Shown here: one piece after another, positions 36,852 to 47,328 of the stretch | How positions within the stretch are numbered: position 1 is the stretch's first letter | Layout of the letters: every line of letters begins with the position of its first letter | Origin: Hellea sp. | GTDB taxonomy: Bacteria > Pseudomonadota > Alphaproteobacteria > Caulobacterales > Maricaulaceae | Assembly (NCBI GenBank): GCA_028224375.1 | Contig: JAOIVW010000001.1 | Span: 124,001 to 188,000 of the forward strand | Direction of reading: 5' to 3' | DNA: 64,000 bases | Notes under the pieces: model-generated | Told to the model about the DNA's origin: nothing | Seen by the model: only the letters and a program-made list of their open reading frames with translations | Database searches by the model: none | Translations under genes and position numbers: made by a program

Positions 36852-37789
36852 TACACGAAAGCCTCCGCATAATGACTCGCGCGCCAAAGCTTGAGTGCAA
36901 GTAGGCGTAACTTCATGGGCAGAACATTGAGCTTCACGGCCAGCCTCAAAAATGGACGCATCAATTTTTGTCCCGGCGCTTTGCGCAGTTTCTGAGAGAT
37001 TTTAAACAGGCTTAATGTCTGCGCGATATCTGGATGTTTTTGTGTGAAGCGTACATAGTTAGGGCCGCTTGTTTTAAAGCGCTGCAGCAGCGTATCCGTG
37101 CTTTCCAAGCCAAGATGCAGGGCAGGGATTTCGGCATGAATAAGGTCAAACCGTTTTGCGACTCGGGCAGCCCATTCACTGTCTTCCCAGCCCCATCCCG
37201 TAAAACCATCATCAAAGCCTTCTGCGGTCAAGACTGATTTGCGCACACATAGGTTCGACGAGGCCACAAATTGCGGGCCTGCGGCTTGGCGTGCTGCCAA
37301 AGAGAGGCAGTCAGAGACTTCCGAGAGCGCTCGGTGGAGCTCTTGATCTGCAGTTTCTGCTTTTTCCGGGACGGTAAATCCGCCAAAAATTACGTCTGCT
37401 ACGTTGCCGTCAATAAGCTCAACATAATCGCTTAGGAAATGGTGTGAGACAGGGCGCATGTCGGCATCGAGGAATAGGACCCAATCCGCTTTGGCGTTTT
37501 CCTGCAATGCATTACGGGCTGCAGAGCGTCCTTTGTTTTGATGGGCAATCATTAAATGTACGGAACTATGCGCAGACTTTACAGCAGCGCAGACTTTTGC
37601 ATTCAGATCCGTATCGCCGGTTCCGTCATCATATATCAGGATTTCAACATCTCTCTGTTCCGCCGTTTGCGAAAGCAGTGCATGGAGCAGGGCTGTTGGG
37701 TCATCCCTGTAATAGGGAATAAGAACAGAGAGCTTTGGTCTCTTAGGGCTCTGCTGAAGGCTTTTGATATGTGTTATATCTGAGGTCAT
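36851..37789 (-). CDS. GT2 glycosyltransferase (HfsG-like)
   Basis: A 312-residue GT-A enzyme: KLSVLIPYYRDDPTALLHAL, the donor-binding region EILIYDDGTGD, the DXD motif in WVLFLDADMRP and the C-terminal GFDDGFTGWGWEDSEWA typical of GT2 enzymes with an acceptor-binding GWGWED box. Size and partner (deacetylase directly downstream, flippase upstream) match HfsG. It overlaps the flippase by 4 bp. Confidence 0.85.
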   Translation of the reverse strand: MTSDITHIKSLQQSPKRPKLSVLIPYYRDDPTALLHALLSQTAEQRDVEILIYDDGTGDTDLNAKVCAAVKSAHSSVHLMIAHQNKGRSAARNALQENAKADWVLFLDADMRPVSHHFLSDYVELIDGNVADVIFGGFTVPEKAETADQELHRALSEVSDCLSLAARQAAGPQFVASSNLCVRKSVLTAEGFDDGFTGWGWEDSEWAARVAKRFDLIHAEIPALHLGLESTDTLLQRFKTSGPNYVRFTQKHPDIAQTLSLFKISQKLRKAPGQKLMRPFLRLAVKLNVLPMKLRLLALKLWRASHYAEAFV

Positions 37790-39306
37790 GATGTCACAGC
37801 CTTCAATTGGCGCTTTTCGACAAGGTTTTTAATAAAACTGCGCGAGTTTGCGGCATTTATGACCATACAAACAAGGGCGTAAACGCTGGCACCCGTGATG
37901 GCTTTAATAGCAAGGGCAATGAAATCATGGAACTGGCTCAGGTCAGGTAAAGCCAGAACACTTAAAGCCATACACCCGCAGGCGAAGCCGATTTCCAAGA
38001 CTGCCCGGAATGGAATAGGCAAGGGATAGAAGCGGCGACCCACAATTATGGCTAATACAAAGCCTAAGGCATAAGAAATCACAGTTGCATAAACTGCGCC
38101 CATGAGCCCATAAAGTGGGATAAGCCAAATGTTGAGCCCGATATTGAGCACAACTGGCGGCACCATAGCCCACATAAACATACTGGTCTTACCGGACAGC
38201 ATGAAAGCCCGCTGTGCATAATAGCTGATGAGGCCGTTCAGAACGCCCGCAAAAGCAATAAGTGGCATAACCGTAATGGCTTCGGCGCGAACACTTTCAC
38301 CTAAAATAAATCCGAACTCTTTTGAGACTAAGGCGATACCTGTCGCCGCGGGCATTGCAATCCAGAGCAGGGATGCGCCATAATCTTTCATGATTTGCCG
38401 CGAGCCTTCGACGCCTTCTTTTTCCATCAATGTCACGGCAATCGGGGTTGCGGCCATTGATATCCATACAAAGAGGATTTCGAGCGAGCGGTTGGCGAGG
38501 TTATATCCTGCATTATATTGCCCAGCCGAAGCTTCACCCATCATACCTGCAATAAGGTACATATCGGCTGAATTAAGGGCATAGGCCAGTAAGAGCGAGA
38601 TACATATTGGCATGCCATAGCGGAAATAGGTGTTGGCTTTAGCTGGCTGCGTTACACCGCCTTTCATCTGTTTAAGCATAAAGGGCAGGTCAATCGCTAA
38701 AGTCACAAGCAAAGCAATAATAATTCCAATAAAGGGCGCAATTTCGCGAAGCGGCGTCGTCAAAATCAGGAGGATACCAATGGTAAAACTCATCAACATT
38801 TGTGTGGAGTAGGTAAAGCTGTAGCGCCTAATGCGATGGGCGGCTCTGTGGGCCTCCATACCTAGGTTAAAGAATATCTGTAACGTCGTTGACGCGAGTG
38901 TTGCGACGAGTAATGTTTTCATAATCTGTGACAGGGGGAGGGCCCAAAGCACAACCATCATAAAGGCAAACCCTGCAGCGCCGCAGGCTACAGCATAAGC
39001 ATAGATTGTCTTAAGATGAGAGTTGACATCACCCTCGCGTTCGGCCCGCGCTTGGAACCGCGCCATTGCCGCTTCGAGCCATGTGAATAGTCCCATGTGC
39101 GCGAACTGCATTGTAATCATCGCAAGCGCATAGCGTCCAAACTCTTCGCCATTCAACAGGCGTGTTAGAACGACAATCGTGCCAAAACTGACGATGATAT
39201 TCGCCAGATTGACAGGAATATAGGCCAGCATGGAGCGGCCCATCATGAGACGAATTCCCAATGATATGAGGAGTTTAAAAGCATTAACGGATGTTTTCGC
39301 TATCAC
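37786..39306 (-). CDS. Wzx-type oligosaccharide flippase (HfsF-like)
   Basis: A 506-residue protein with about 12-14 helices of the MATE/MVF superfamily: LANIIVSFGTIVVLTRLLNGEEFGRYALAM is the classic N-terminal region seen in polysaccharide flippases (positions about 33-62). It moves lipid-linked repeat units across the inner membrane. The first start is GTG 39306, overlapping the priming enzyme by 23 bp; ATG 39246 or 39243 are shorter alternatives, neither with a clear ribosome site. Confidence 0.88.
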   Translation of the reverse strand: MIAKTSVNAFKLLISLGIRLMMGRSMLAYIPVNLANIIVSFGTIVVLTRLLNGEEFGRYALAMITMQFAHMGLFTWLEAAMARFQARAEREGDVNSHLKTIYAYAVACGAAGFAFMMVVLWALPLSQIMKTLLVATLASTTLQIFFNLGMEAHRAAHRIRRYSFTYSTQMLMSFTIGILLILTTPLREIAPFIGIIIALLVTLAIDLPFMLKQMKGGVTQPAKANTYFRYGMPICISLLLAYALNSADMYLIAGMMGEASAGQYNAGYNLANRSLEILFVWISMAATPIAVTLMEKEGVEGSRQIMKDYGASLLWIAMPAATGIALVSKEFGFILGESVRAEAITVMPLIAFAGVLNGLISYYAQRAFMLSGKTSMFMWAMVPPVVLNIGLNIWLIPLYGLMGAVYATVISYALGFVLAIIVGRRFYPLPIPFRAVLEIGFACGCMALSVLALPDLSQFHDFIALAIKAITGASVYALVCMVINAANSRSFIKNLVEKRQLKAVTS

Positions 39307-40903
39307 CGAGAAGCACGGGCAGGGTCTTAAGCATTATGTAAAGGTCAAACAGAGCATTGCTGCGTTCGATATATTCGACATCCAGTTCAACTCTCCGCGC
39401 AACGTCGTCGCCATCATGTAGAGGACCGCGTGATCCATTAATCTGAGCCCAGCCTGTCATTCCGGGTTTGGCAGCATGACGATGGGCATATTCTGCGACA
39501 AGCTCCATTGAGTCTTTACCGGCTGTGCGCATGCCGATTGCATGTGGGCGAGGACCGACAAGTGACATATCGCCTTTGATAACATTGAGAAGCTGCGGCA
39601 ATTCATCAATAGATGTCTTGCGAATGAAACGTCCTATTTTTGTTACGCGTGCATCACCGGCAACTGTTTGTTGGGCAGCTTTAAGGTCAGCTTGATCATT
39701 ACGCATTGAGCGGAATTTATAAACGTTGAAGACGCGGTTGTTAAAACCATGACGCGGTTGTTTAAATAGAACAGGACCTGGGCTGTCTTTCTTAATCAAA
39801 AGTGCTACAAGCAGAAGAATAGGCGAAAGGCCGATGAGGGCCAATGTACCAATGCTGATATCCATGAAGCGCTTGATAGCCGTATGGGCACCGCCTTTTG
39901 GGTTTCCGGTCACATCACGCATGCCAATTTCAGCAATTTGCGTCAGGCGTTGTTGAACATGATCAAGATTTTCAAACTCATCCACCACGAAAGCTATTCG
40001 GTTGGGTAATAGTTTAACTTGCTCCAAGAATGCCTGCTTTCGGCTTTCGGCCATGCCAGGCAGTGTTACAACGATACGGCTAACATAAGGAAGCTTATCC
40101 CATTTCATTAGGTCGTCGATTTTGCCGATAACCGGAACACCGTGAATATTGTGCGGAGCACGTGCGAGGCGCTCATCAAAAATAGCCAAAATGTTCAATT
40201 CTCTTGTTTTTGCATTTTCTTCAATCAATCTGCGCGCGGATTCTGTTGCGCCCAGCATAACAATCGTCGGGGCGAGGGCGCCCCGAAGGTGAAGGCGTTT
40301 GACTTGTGTGTGATAAAGACCGTGCAGTATGAACAATACTGCAGTTGCGCTAAAACCAGCTATCGCAAGGGTGTCAGGCTCAAATGTCTCTGGTTTTACA
40401 ACCAAGGCAATGGTCAGCCAGAGACCCAAGGCCCCAGTTGCAGCCATCATAACTGTCCGCATGTGCTGACCTAATGTTTCAGTTGCGGCGAAACGGTGGG
40501 CACGATTGGCAAATAACATTGTAATGAAAATAGCACTGCCCATCACAGCTGCCGCGATGGGGGCTATCACTCCGCGCTCATTAAGTCCGACATAACCGTT
40601 CCAAACACCTAATACGATAATCGCGGAGACCCAGAAGATATCTGAAGTTCGCAGGGCAAAGCGTAATGCACTCATACTGGTTTGTTTTTGAGGGACTTGT
40701 ATGTCAGCCGTAGTTTTACGCTTACGCCTGCGATCTTTATTCACGCGTTTTTGGTTCGGGCGTATCTTTTGTGCGAAGCTATCCAAAGGTTGTTCACGGC
40801 GCTGCGCAGAACCGCGTTTCTCATCGCTACCTCTTGCTGCCTTTGAAGGCGCATTATTGGCTTCTGGCAAAGGCTCAGAGAGTGTTATATTTTTTTTTGG
40901 CAT
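39284..40903 (-). CDS. Initiating polyprenyl-phosphate glycosylphosphotransferase (WbaP/HfsE-like)
   Basis: A 539-residue enzyme. A Lys/Arg-rich N-terminal extension (about residues 1-75) precedes four helices, a CoA-binding-like domain and a C-terminal bacterial sugar transferase domain from about residue 344 (KRFMDISIGTLALIG, then FKQPRHGFNNRVFNVYKFRSM and TSIDELPQLLNVIKGDMSLVGPRP in pieces). It loads the first sugar phosphate onto undecaprenyl phosphate. It is the first gene of the six-gene leftward operon; AGGTGG lies upstream of its ATG. The long basic extension is unusual. Confidence 0.92.
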   Translation of the reverse strand: MPKKNITLSEPLPEANNAPSKAARGSDEKRGSAQRREQPLDSFAQKIRPNQKRVNKDRRRKRKTTADIQVPQKQTSMSALRFALRTSDIFWVSAIIVLGVWNGYVGLNERGVIAPIAAAVMGSAIFITMLFANRAHRFAATETLGQHMRTVMMAATGALGLWLTIALVVKPETFEPDTLAIAGFSATAVLFILHGLYHTQVKRLHLRGALAPTIVMLGATESARRLIEENAKTRELNILAIFDERLARAPHNIHGVPVIGKIDDLMKWDKLPYVSRIVVTLPGMAESRKQAFLEQVKLLPNRIAFVVDEFENLDHVQQRLTQIAEIGMRDVTGNPKGGAHTAIKRFMDISIGTLALIGLSPILLLVALLIKKDSPGPVLFKQPRHGFNNRVFNVYKFRSMRNDQADLKAAQQTVAGDARVTKIGRFIRKTSIDELPQLLNVIKGDMSLVGPRPHAIGMRTAGKDSMELVAEYAHRHAAKPGMTGWAQINGSRGPLHDGDDVARRVELDVEYIERSNALFDLYIMLKTLPVLLGDSENIR

Positions 40904-41216
40904 TATCCCACCTTATTGTTAGTCTGAACATTACGACAAAGGCACAAACATCCGGTAAACATCAGTCACAAAAAACGATGCTCAGACTGTGCCAAAATGG
41001 ACCGGATTGGGTCAGAGTTGGTCAATGCGTCAAAGCTATGGTTAATATGTGATGAATTTTAGCTAGGGTTCGATAAAATCTTAATAATTTGCGCCGTGGG
41101 TGGCACAAAGGTGTAATTCAATTATTTATAAGATTGAGCGTTCCGTGCTGTCTTCGGACACATTTCGAAGCCATGTCTCAATTAGGGACAAAATACCCAT
41201 CGTTTGAGGGGGAGCT
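40904..41216. other. Non-coding gap upstream of the polysaccharide operon
   Basis: About 310 bp without a convincing gene. It must hold the promoter for the leftward operon and the end of the tamB transcript. A small TGTC-TTCG-GACA tetraloop hairpin (41151-41162) is visible but lacks a U-tract; TTAA-containing words near 41040-41090 could be promoter or regulator sites. Nothing else stands out. Confidence 0.4.
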
Positions 41217-44200
41217 TTAAAAGTCTTTTTTATACTTCAGCGAGAAAGCTTGATCGTTATCGGCCTGTATTCGCGAGCGCAGGGCTAGGTTCTTTCGAAT
41301 TTCCCATTCAATGATAGCGCCCGTCTGGTCCTGCCCAGCACCCGAGAAGACTTGCAAATATACGTTTTTGGATAGATAACGCCCGCCTGTAATTTGTGCG
41401 CTTCCGTCCTCGGTAAACCCAACACCGAGCTGTCCAATACCAAAGGCATCGCGCAGTCCTCCGAGAAGGTCGAACCCAACACCTGAGCCCGAAAATTGCG
41501 CCAAAGCTCCCGCTAATTGGGCGGCCTCTATTGTCGAGAGTTCCGTAGCAGAGCGGCCGAAAAGAAGAACAGATAGAATTTCATCCTTTGGGCGGTCAGG
41601 CGTACTGGTTAACTCGATGCTAGGCTTCTCAATAGTGCCAGTGATTTTGACTTGGGCAGTGATGTCGGTCGTTTCTGTTTCTGCTGAGAGGGAAAGGCGC
41701 GCTTGGGGTAGAGAACCATCAAAAGTAACTGTGGAGTCTTCACTAAATTCCAATGTCTTACCAGCAAGCTTATAGCCGCCGCGCACAAGCTTAGCCTCTC
41801 CTTTAAACAAAGGTTCTGTCACACTTCCGGTGATGTCGATATCAGTTGAGAGTTCTACATCCAGGCCGCGGCTTCGAACATATATTTTTCGAGGCGCGGT
41901 AATCTTCATATTAAGTTTTATAGGAACCACATTCTTCTTAAACTTGACTGCTTGAATTTCTTCGGGGCGGTTAATTTCATCAACCTCAATCTCAATGACT
42001 GTGGTGCTACCTGCCGCGAATTGCGTGACGTTTACCTCGTTAAGATTAATAGTGCCGGTAAGTTCGGCATCTTCCTGACGGCTCTCATAGGCTATTTTAC
42101 CGCTGACGATTCCTTCTAAATCGCGGCGGTCAAGTGCGCGAAACTTTTGCGCTTCAATATTCAAAGACCCTAAAGGACGCCCTCGGTCACCTAACGTAAA
42201 TTCGCCGGATCCCTTTAATGTGCCTTCGTCAGTGTCCTCAGCATAAAGGTCTGAAACTGAAAGGCGGTCATTGCGAAAATTAGTTTCAAAACGAGCGTTT
42301 CGGATACGCGTACCAATCTCGGGGGCTTCAAATGTAATACTTTGTCCAGAGGCTTGTCCGTCAATTAATGGCGCGCTAACCGTCCCTGAGAGTTGCAAGC
42401 TCGCAGAGAGAGTGCCGTCTAATTCAGCGTCGTCGGGTGTAACAAGACCTAAAATTGCGGACGCCGCGCCAGATGTTTTAAACTCACCTGATAAAGGCGC
42501 GTTATCTTCCAGTCTTAGGCTTGTTAAATTCGTGGCCCCGTTCAAGCCGAATTGCGCAGATCCGTTTGCTGTGAACCCACTTGAAGATTGACCATCAAGT
42601 TTAAGAGTTGCGCGGTTCCCGTCTAATTTAAGGGATGCTGTAGCGTCAATTCCGCTCTCCCGTTTGATGTCATAGCCGCGCCAGTCGCTCAGCATCACAT
42701 CACCGCCGCCGGAAACAGAAGAGCCATTAGACTTCAGATTGATATCAATCCCCACTCTACCGCGCGTATCCGCGAGATTGCCGGGCATCGGTATGAGTGT
42801 AATCGGTAAGTTGCCAGCCTTGAGTTCAAAACTCTCTATTTCTGGTTTACGCTCATAGGCTAAATTGACCGACTGGCCTGCGACCGTGAGTGGGGCCTCT
42901 AATTTTAGAGCGCCATTTTCATATGACAATGCGACAGGGGCAGAAGACGCCAATGAAATATCTCCATATTTACCCTCTGGACTGAGCTCTAACTGATAAA
43001 TATTTTCAAGGCTACGGCGCAGGGCAAAAGGCGTATTAAGCTCAAAGCCTCGGCTAAGCAAAGATACATTGCGGCGTCCTTTCGTTTCAAATTGTCCCGA
43101 TAATTGCGCTAGGCTGCCTTCGGCTTTGGCATTGATTTTATCAAATTCATGTTCACCAATTGCCACATTTTCAGCGTCTACCAACAATTTTATACCTTGT
43201 TCTGTGCCTGATGGCGCGAACACAATAGAGGCGCGTGCATATTTCTCCGCTTCCTGAGCCAAATCCAGCTTCAACTCACCCGTTACCAGCTTAGATTCAT
43301 CAAGACTTAATTGCCCATTTGTTGTTAATTCCCCAAGCTTTAGCGTGATGTCTTCTGCAACATAGGCGCCGGGCCGCGAGGAGAATTGCGTTGAGAAAAC
43401 TAGGTCGCCATAATCTGTTTTGGCCTCAAGCTGTACAGGCCCCTTCGGTTCGGACAATATGTCACGAACTTCGACCCGCAAGCGTGGCGACGTTAAACTT
43501 TGTCCGCTTATAGCGACTTGGCTGGAGCTAGCATCTAGCCGCAGAGCTGGATCATTGCGAGGTCCGGTGAGCTTAAAACTCATTTCACTTTGTTCGCCGA
43601 GCGTGAAGCTTTGATAAGTCAGGGCGGAACTAAGCAGGGCTTCTCCTGAGAGATCATAGCTATCCGTAATTTGTCCTTCTATTGCGGCGCGAATATTATC
43701 GCCGCCCAATCGCGCCTGGGTAATTTCAACGCCGCCGCTGATAGGCGACATGCGTGATTGGAATGTAAGTTGATTCCCAATAATCTCGCCAAAAGGTGCG
43801 GAGAGTTGATCAATTGGCTCAAATAAACCATCAGCACTAAGTGCAGGAGCTGAGTCGGGCGTTTGGATGACGTTATAATCGACGCTTAATGCGCCGGCAG
43901 GAACTGCGCCCTTGGCCAACACTTTTGTATAAGTCTTTCCTGTAAGATTATAGGCCAGAGGTTCCCATGCTATATCACCATTTGCAGTGATTGAGCTTGG
44001 ACCCGTGCTTATTTTGGTTGTTTCAAGTTTAATTTTGCTTGCTTCGGTATTTATCTGTCCTTTGGAGGAGATTTGCGCTGCGTCACCAATCTCAACAGGT
44101 AAGTCCTGAATGTCAGTGAGGCCTGAAATTTTCACGTCATTACTAAAGCTGTAAAGCCCTTCGCCTGTTGGTCGCAATGAGAGTGGGCCTGTTATGCTTG

Positions 44201-45395
44201 CCGCGCGCCCATAGGGCGAGATAATAGAATTTACATTTACACGTCCATTGAAGCTGAACCTATTTTCATTTGAGACTGCTCCAGTGATGACAGCTTTTCC
44301 AGCGTCAAATCCCTGTGGTAACTCTACCAGATCAGAAATATCGGCTATATTAGCTGTAAATTCAACTCCGTTTGGTACGAAACCCTCTTCAGGAAATGTA
44401 CCGGATGCGTCCAGTGTAAGTTTTGGGGCCTTCACGTTCAAACGAAAGGGCGCATTAGCAATACGGCTATCTTCGCGCCCAAGATCTGCGGATCCGCTTA
44501 TGAATAAGTTGTTCCCCACGCGCTGCGCTATAGGCTGTAATATGACCCATTGTTCAATATTTAGGTCGGCTTTCACACTGGCTTGTTCTGCCGTCCATAA
44601 TACATCACCTTTGGCAACATCAGTTTCATTGAACGTTAAATTAAAATTACCCTTACCCTCTTTAGCTGTGCCCTCCATTTTTCCCGAACCCATAACGGGT
44701 GCTGCCTCAGGGGCTTGCAGAAGCTGAGACAGGGGGCCGCCTGCAACACCGCGCACGGAAAATTCACCGTTAATAGCACCTGCTTTATTTTGTATAAAAT
44801 TAAGGTTGATGGAATCACCGGCAGCGTCAGTACGGGTTGCATCAAGCCTGGCTGAAATTTCACCACCCGATGTCGAAGCCCCTCCCGTGATTTTGAAGTC
44901 GGCTCTTTGTCCTGCAAGGGCCTCATAGAGAGATAGCCGCGTAACTTGAAAGTCTTCTGCAGAAATTGAGTAAGGATCCCCTTGCGAAGAAGGCGTCGTG
45001 GGCATCAAGATTGGCCTGCGCAGGGCGTCTACAGCATCAATTTTCAAAACATCAATTTTTAATTGCCTGTTCAATAGGGCCAGTGGTGACCATTCCATGT
45101 TCATATTTGTGACGGATAACCAGACGCCGTCTTTGTCTTTAATTTCTATTTTTCTTATTGAAAGGTCAGAGAGAGGGTCGCCTGAGAGGCCAGATAGCTG
45201 GACGGATTTTATAGGGCCGAAGCTACGGTTATTGACTTGCCGCTCTATAAATCGTGCGCCCGGTTCGGTGGTTATGAATATACGCAAAGCTGTTATTGCT
45301 AAGATAATGATAAGTAATAGGGCCAGAAGGCATAGCCCGATATGGCGTCCCCAACGCGGCTTTTTTGCGGTCATTTTTTGTGTCGTATCAGCCAT
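41217..45395 (-). CDS. tamB: Translocation and assembly module subunit TamB
   Basis: A 1392-residue inner-membrane-anchored periplasmic protein. One N-terminal helix (about residues 20-42) is followed by a very long beta-rich region of repeating strands and the conserved C-terminal DUF490 domain (from about 1050: VRSRGLDVELSTDIDITGSVTEP in pieces, KLVRGGYKLAGKTLEF, ending in LKYKKDF). TamB bridges the periplasm to TamA and aids outer-membrane protein insertion and lipid transport. Its ATG overlaps the tamA stop as TAATG, so the pair is coupled. Confidence 0.93.
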   Translation of the reverse strand: MADTTQKMTAKKPRWGRHIGLCLLALLLIIILAITALRIFITTEPGARFIERQVNNRSFGPIKSVQLSGLSGDPLSDLSIRKIEIKDKDGVWLSVTNMNMEWSPLALLNRQLKIDVLKIDAVDALRRPILMPTTPSSQGDPYSISAEDFQVTRLSLYEALAGQRADFKITGGASTSGGEISARLDATRTDAAGDSINLNFIQNKAGAINGEFSVRGVAGGPLSQLLQAPEAAPVMGSGKMEGTAKEGKGNFNLTFNETDVAKGDVLWTAEQASVKADLNIEQWVILQPIAQRVGNNLFISGSADLGREDSRIANAPFRLNVKAPKLTLDASGTFPEEGFVPNGVEFTANIADISDLVELPQGFDAGKAVITGAVSNENRFSFNGRVNVNSIISPYGRAASITGPLSLRPTGEGLYSFSNDVKISGLTDIQDLPVEIGDAAQISSKGQINTEASKIKLETTKISTGPSSITANGDIAWEPLAYNLTGKTYTKVLAKGAVPAGALSVDYNVIQTPDSAPALSADGLFEPIDQLSAPFGEIIGNQLTFQSRMSPISGGVEITQARLGGDNIRAAIEGQITDSYDLSGEALLSSALTYQSFTLGEQSEMSFKLTGPRNDPALRLDASSSQVAISGQSLTSPRLRVEVRDILSEPKGPVQLEAKTDYGDLVFSTQFSSRPGAYVAEDITLKLGELTTNGQLSLDESKLVTGELKLDLAQEAEKYARASIVFAPSGTEQGIKLLVDAENVAIGEHEFDKINAKAEGSLAQLSGQFETKGRRNVSLLSRGFELNTPFALRRSLENIYQLELSPEGKYGDISLASSAPVALSYENGALKLEAPLTVAGQSVNLAYERKPEIESFELKAGNLPITLIPMPGNLADTRGRVGIDINLKSNGSSVSGGGDVMLSDWRGYDIKRESGIDATASLKLDGNRATLKLDGQSSSGFTANGSAQFGLNGATNLTSLRLEDNAPLSGEFKTSGAASAILGLVTPDDAELDGTLSASLQLSGTVSAPLIDGQASGQSITFEAPEIGTRIRNARFETNFRNDRLSVSDLYAEDTDEGTLKGSGEFTLGDRGRPLGSLNIEAQKFRALDRRDLEGIVSGKIAYESRQEDAELTGTINLNEVNVTQFAAGSTTVIEIEVDEINRPEEIQAVKFKKNVVPIKLNMKITAPRKIYVRSRGLDVELSTDIDITGSVTEPLFKGEAKLVRGGYKLAGKTLEFSEDSTVTFDGSLPQARLSLSAETETTDITAQVKITGTIEKPSIELTSTPDRPKDEILSVLLFGRSATELSTIEAAQLAGALAQFSGSGVGFDLLGGLRDAFGIGQLGVGFTEDGSAQITGGRYLSKNVYLQVFSGAGQDQTGAIIEWEIRKNLALRSRIQADNDQAFSLKYKKDF

Positions 45396-47200
45396 TAAAA
45401 AGCCTGTCCGATACTAAGGTAGATTTGAAAGGAATTGTCACTCTCGCGCTTATTAACCGGTATGGCGATATCTGCTCGAATGGGCGCAAAACTTGTATAA
45501 TACCGGAGTCCAACGCCTGCACCGTAGCGTATGTCGGAGAAGTCAGGTAAATCACTTGGTGTTACGCTACCGGCATCTACAAAAGCGGCAAAGCCAAATG
45601 GGCTCTCTCCTCGATAGCGTATTTCTGCGCTTGCCTCTGATATTGAGCGTCCGCCAATAGGGTCTCCATCCGCATCAATAGGCGAAATGCTCTGAAATCC
45701 AAATCCACGAACTGACCCGCCGCCGCCAGCAAAGAAACGCCGATTTAAGGGCACAGTCGCCTGGTCCGCACCGAAAATAGTTCCAAGTTGAAGGCGCCCA
45801 GCTGCGACTAAGCTCTTGGAGACGCGTTGATATGCACTTCCGCTGATTTCAGCCGTAGTAAAGAGGCCATCTTCATTTCCTAGATTATAGGTGGGTTTAA
45901 ATTCAGCATTTAATAGATAGCCTGTGACAGGGTCTAGGATGGAATCTCGAGCGTCATACTCTGCATTGCCTATGCCGTCTATGAGATACGAGCGGACTTG
46001 CTCGCCGCTCTCCCTAAATTGAGACGCCTCTAAACCAAGTCCAGCTGAGACTTTAAACTTCGACGTTATTTTCTGCGTCACAAGTGCGGATGTTGCAACG
46101 CGTTCCCCTGTGAAAGCGTCCGTATCTTCGCGTGATATAATTCCCGAGATATCGAGCTCGCGATCAACCCGCCAAGCATACGGGATATTATAATCCGCGC
46201 CCAAACTGATTTGGTTCGTTTTAAGCGTTGAAGTTAGGGTAAGCGTTTGCGCATATCCAATGAAGTTTCGCCGTTCATAAGACAAGTCCACCCCGCTACC
46301 ATCGGTGGTCGAAAAACCAATTTCCCCACTCACAGTGTTGATCGCGCCCTGTTCGACATTCAGCAGGACATTTCGTGTCACTGTCCCATCGTCATTACTT
46401 ATTTTTTTGTCTTCCAGAACAGCCGTTGCACCGTCAAAAACACCTGTGCTAATTACGCGCGCTGCCAATCTATTTAATTTGCGTTCATCAAATGTATCAC
46501 CTTCTTCAAAAGGCGAGATTAAACGGGGCCAACTTTTTACAATATAGGCTGTTCCTGTTTGCGTTATTTCGCCAAAGCGTGTTTTCGGACCTGCGAAAAG
46601 ACTAATGTTAACTTGCATGGTTTTGGTATCATGGTCGACAATAGGCTTGATTGGCCGGGCGGTCGCTTCTGGATAACCATGAGCGCGCAGATAATTTACG
46701 GTGCGGAGTTCGGCGGCGACAACTTGAGCGGCGATAGCGGGCGTTCCTGAATTAAGTTTAACCTCGCCCATCACGGCTTCTGAAATGTCCGGTGTCTCGC
46801 CTTCATATGATACAGTGGCCTCGGCAAATTTAAAGACCGGTCCAATCTTGATGACTAAGATAGGTTGCGGTGCTTTTGGTTTGGCGTTTTCATCATCAGA
46901 TACAAACTCATCGATACGGGCTTTAACAGTGCCGCCATAATAACCCTGAGAGCGTAGGACTGAAATGGCTTGTTGGGCCGCGGTTTCTGCGCGGCGGCGA
47001 GACTGTGCTAGAGAGCGAGGTTCGTCTTTGGTCTCGCCAATGACGCTCTTCATTAATTCGCGCAATTCCTTCGGCATATCGCCTTCAAATTTAGCTAAAG
47101 GAACATTGGCCGCCGCAAGGGCCGGTATCAGGCTCAAAGCCAAAGCGCTGAAAACGCTAAAAATTATTTTTTTCAATGTCACGATAGGTTGGGCGTTCAC
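45395..47200 (-). CDS. tamA: Translocation and assembly module subunit TamA
   Basis: A 601-residue outer-membrane protein of the BamA/Omp85 family with a signal peptide (about 1-31). POTRA domains fill about residues 33-260, and the beta-barrel follows, with the lid-lock-like RRFFAGGGGSVRGFGFQ motif and a C-terminal Phe (YLSIGQAF), the usual outer-membrane assembly signal. With TamB it inserts a subset of autotransporters and other barrels. Confidence 0.93.
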   Translation of the reverse strand: MNAQPIVTLKKIIFSVFSALALSLIPALAAANVPLAKFEGDMPKELRELMKSVIGETKDEPRSLAQSRRRAETAAQQAISVLRSQGYYGGTVKARIDEFVSDDENAKPKAPQPILVIKIGPVFKFAEATVSYEGETPDISEAVMGEVKLNSGTPAIAAQVVAAELRTVNYLRAHGYPEATARPIKPIVDHDTKTMQVNISLFAGPKTRFGEITQTGTAYIVKSWPRLISPFEEGDTFDERKLNRLAARVISTGVFDGATAVLEDKKISNDDGTVTRNVLLNVEQGAINTVSGEIGFSTTDGSGVDLSYERRNFIGYAQTLTLTSTLKTNQISLGADYNIPYAWRVDRELDISGIISREDTDAFTGERVATSALVTQKITSKFKVSAGLGLEASQFRESGEQVRSYLIDGIGNAEYDARDSILDPVTGYLLNAEFKPTYNLGNEDGLFTTAEISGSAYQRVSKSLVAAGRLQLGTIFGADQATVPLNRRFFAGGGGSVRGFGFQSISPIDADGDPIGGRSISEASAEIRYRGESPFGFAAFVDAGSVTPSDLPDFSDIRYGAGVGLRYYTSFAPIRADIAIPVNKRESDNSFQIYLSIGQAF

Positions 47201-47328
47201 AGAAACTAAAATTAGCTTCTACTACGCAATATATCACTGCGATAGCAACAGTGTGTCGCAGAGCAAATTGATATTAGGTTTAGATATATGAATAGTTTAA
47301 ATTATGGCCATTCTTATGGGGCCAAACA

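Noticed and set aside
41151-41162. TGTC-TTCG-GACA tetraloop hairpin downstream of tamB
   Set aside because: Stem of 4 bp and no U-tract on either strand, so not called as a terminator.
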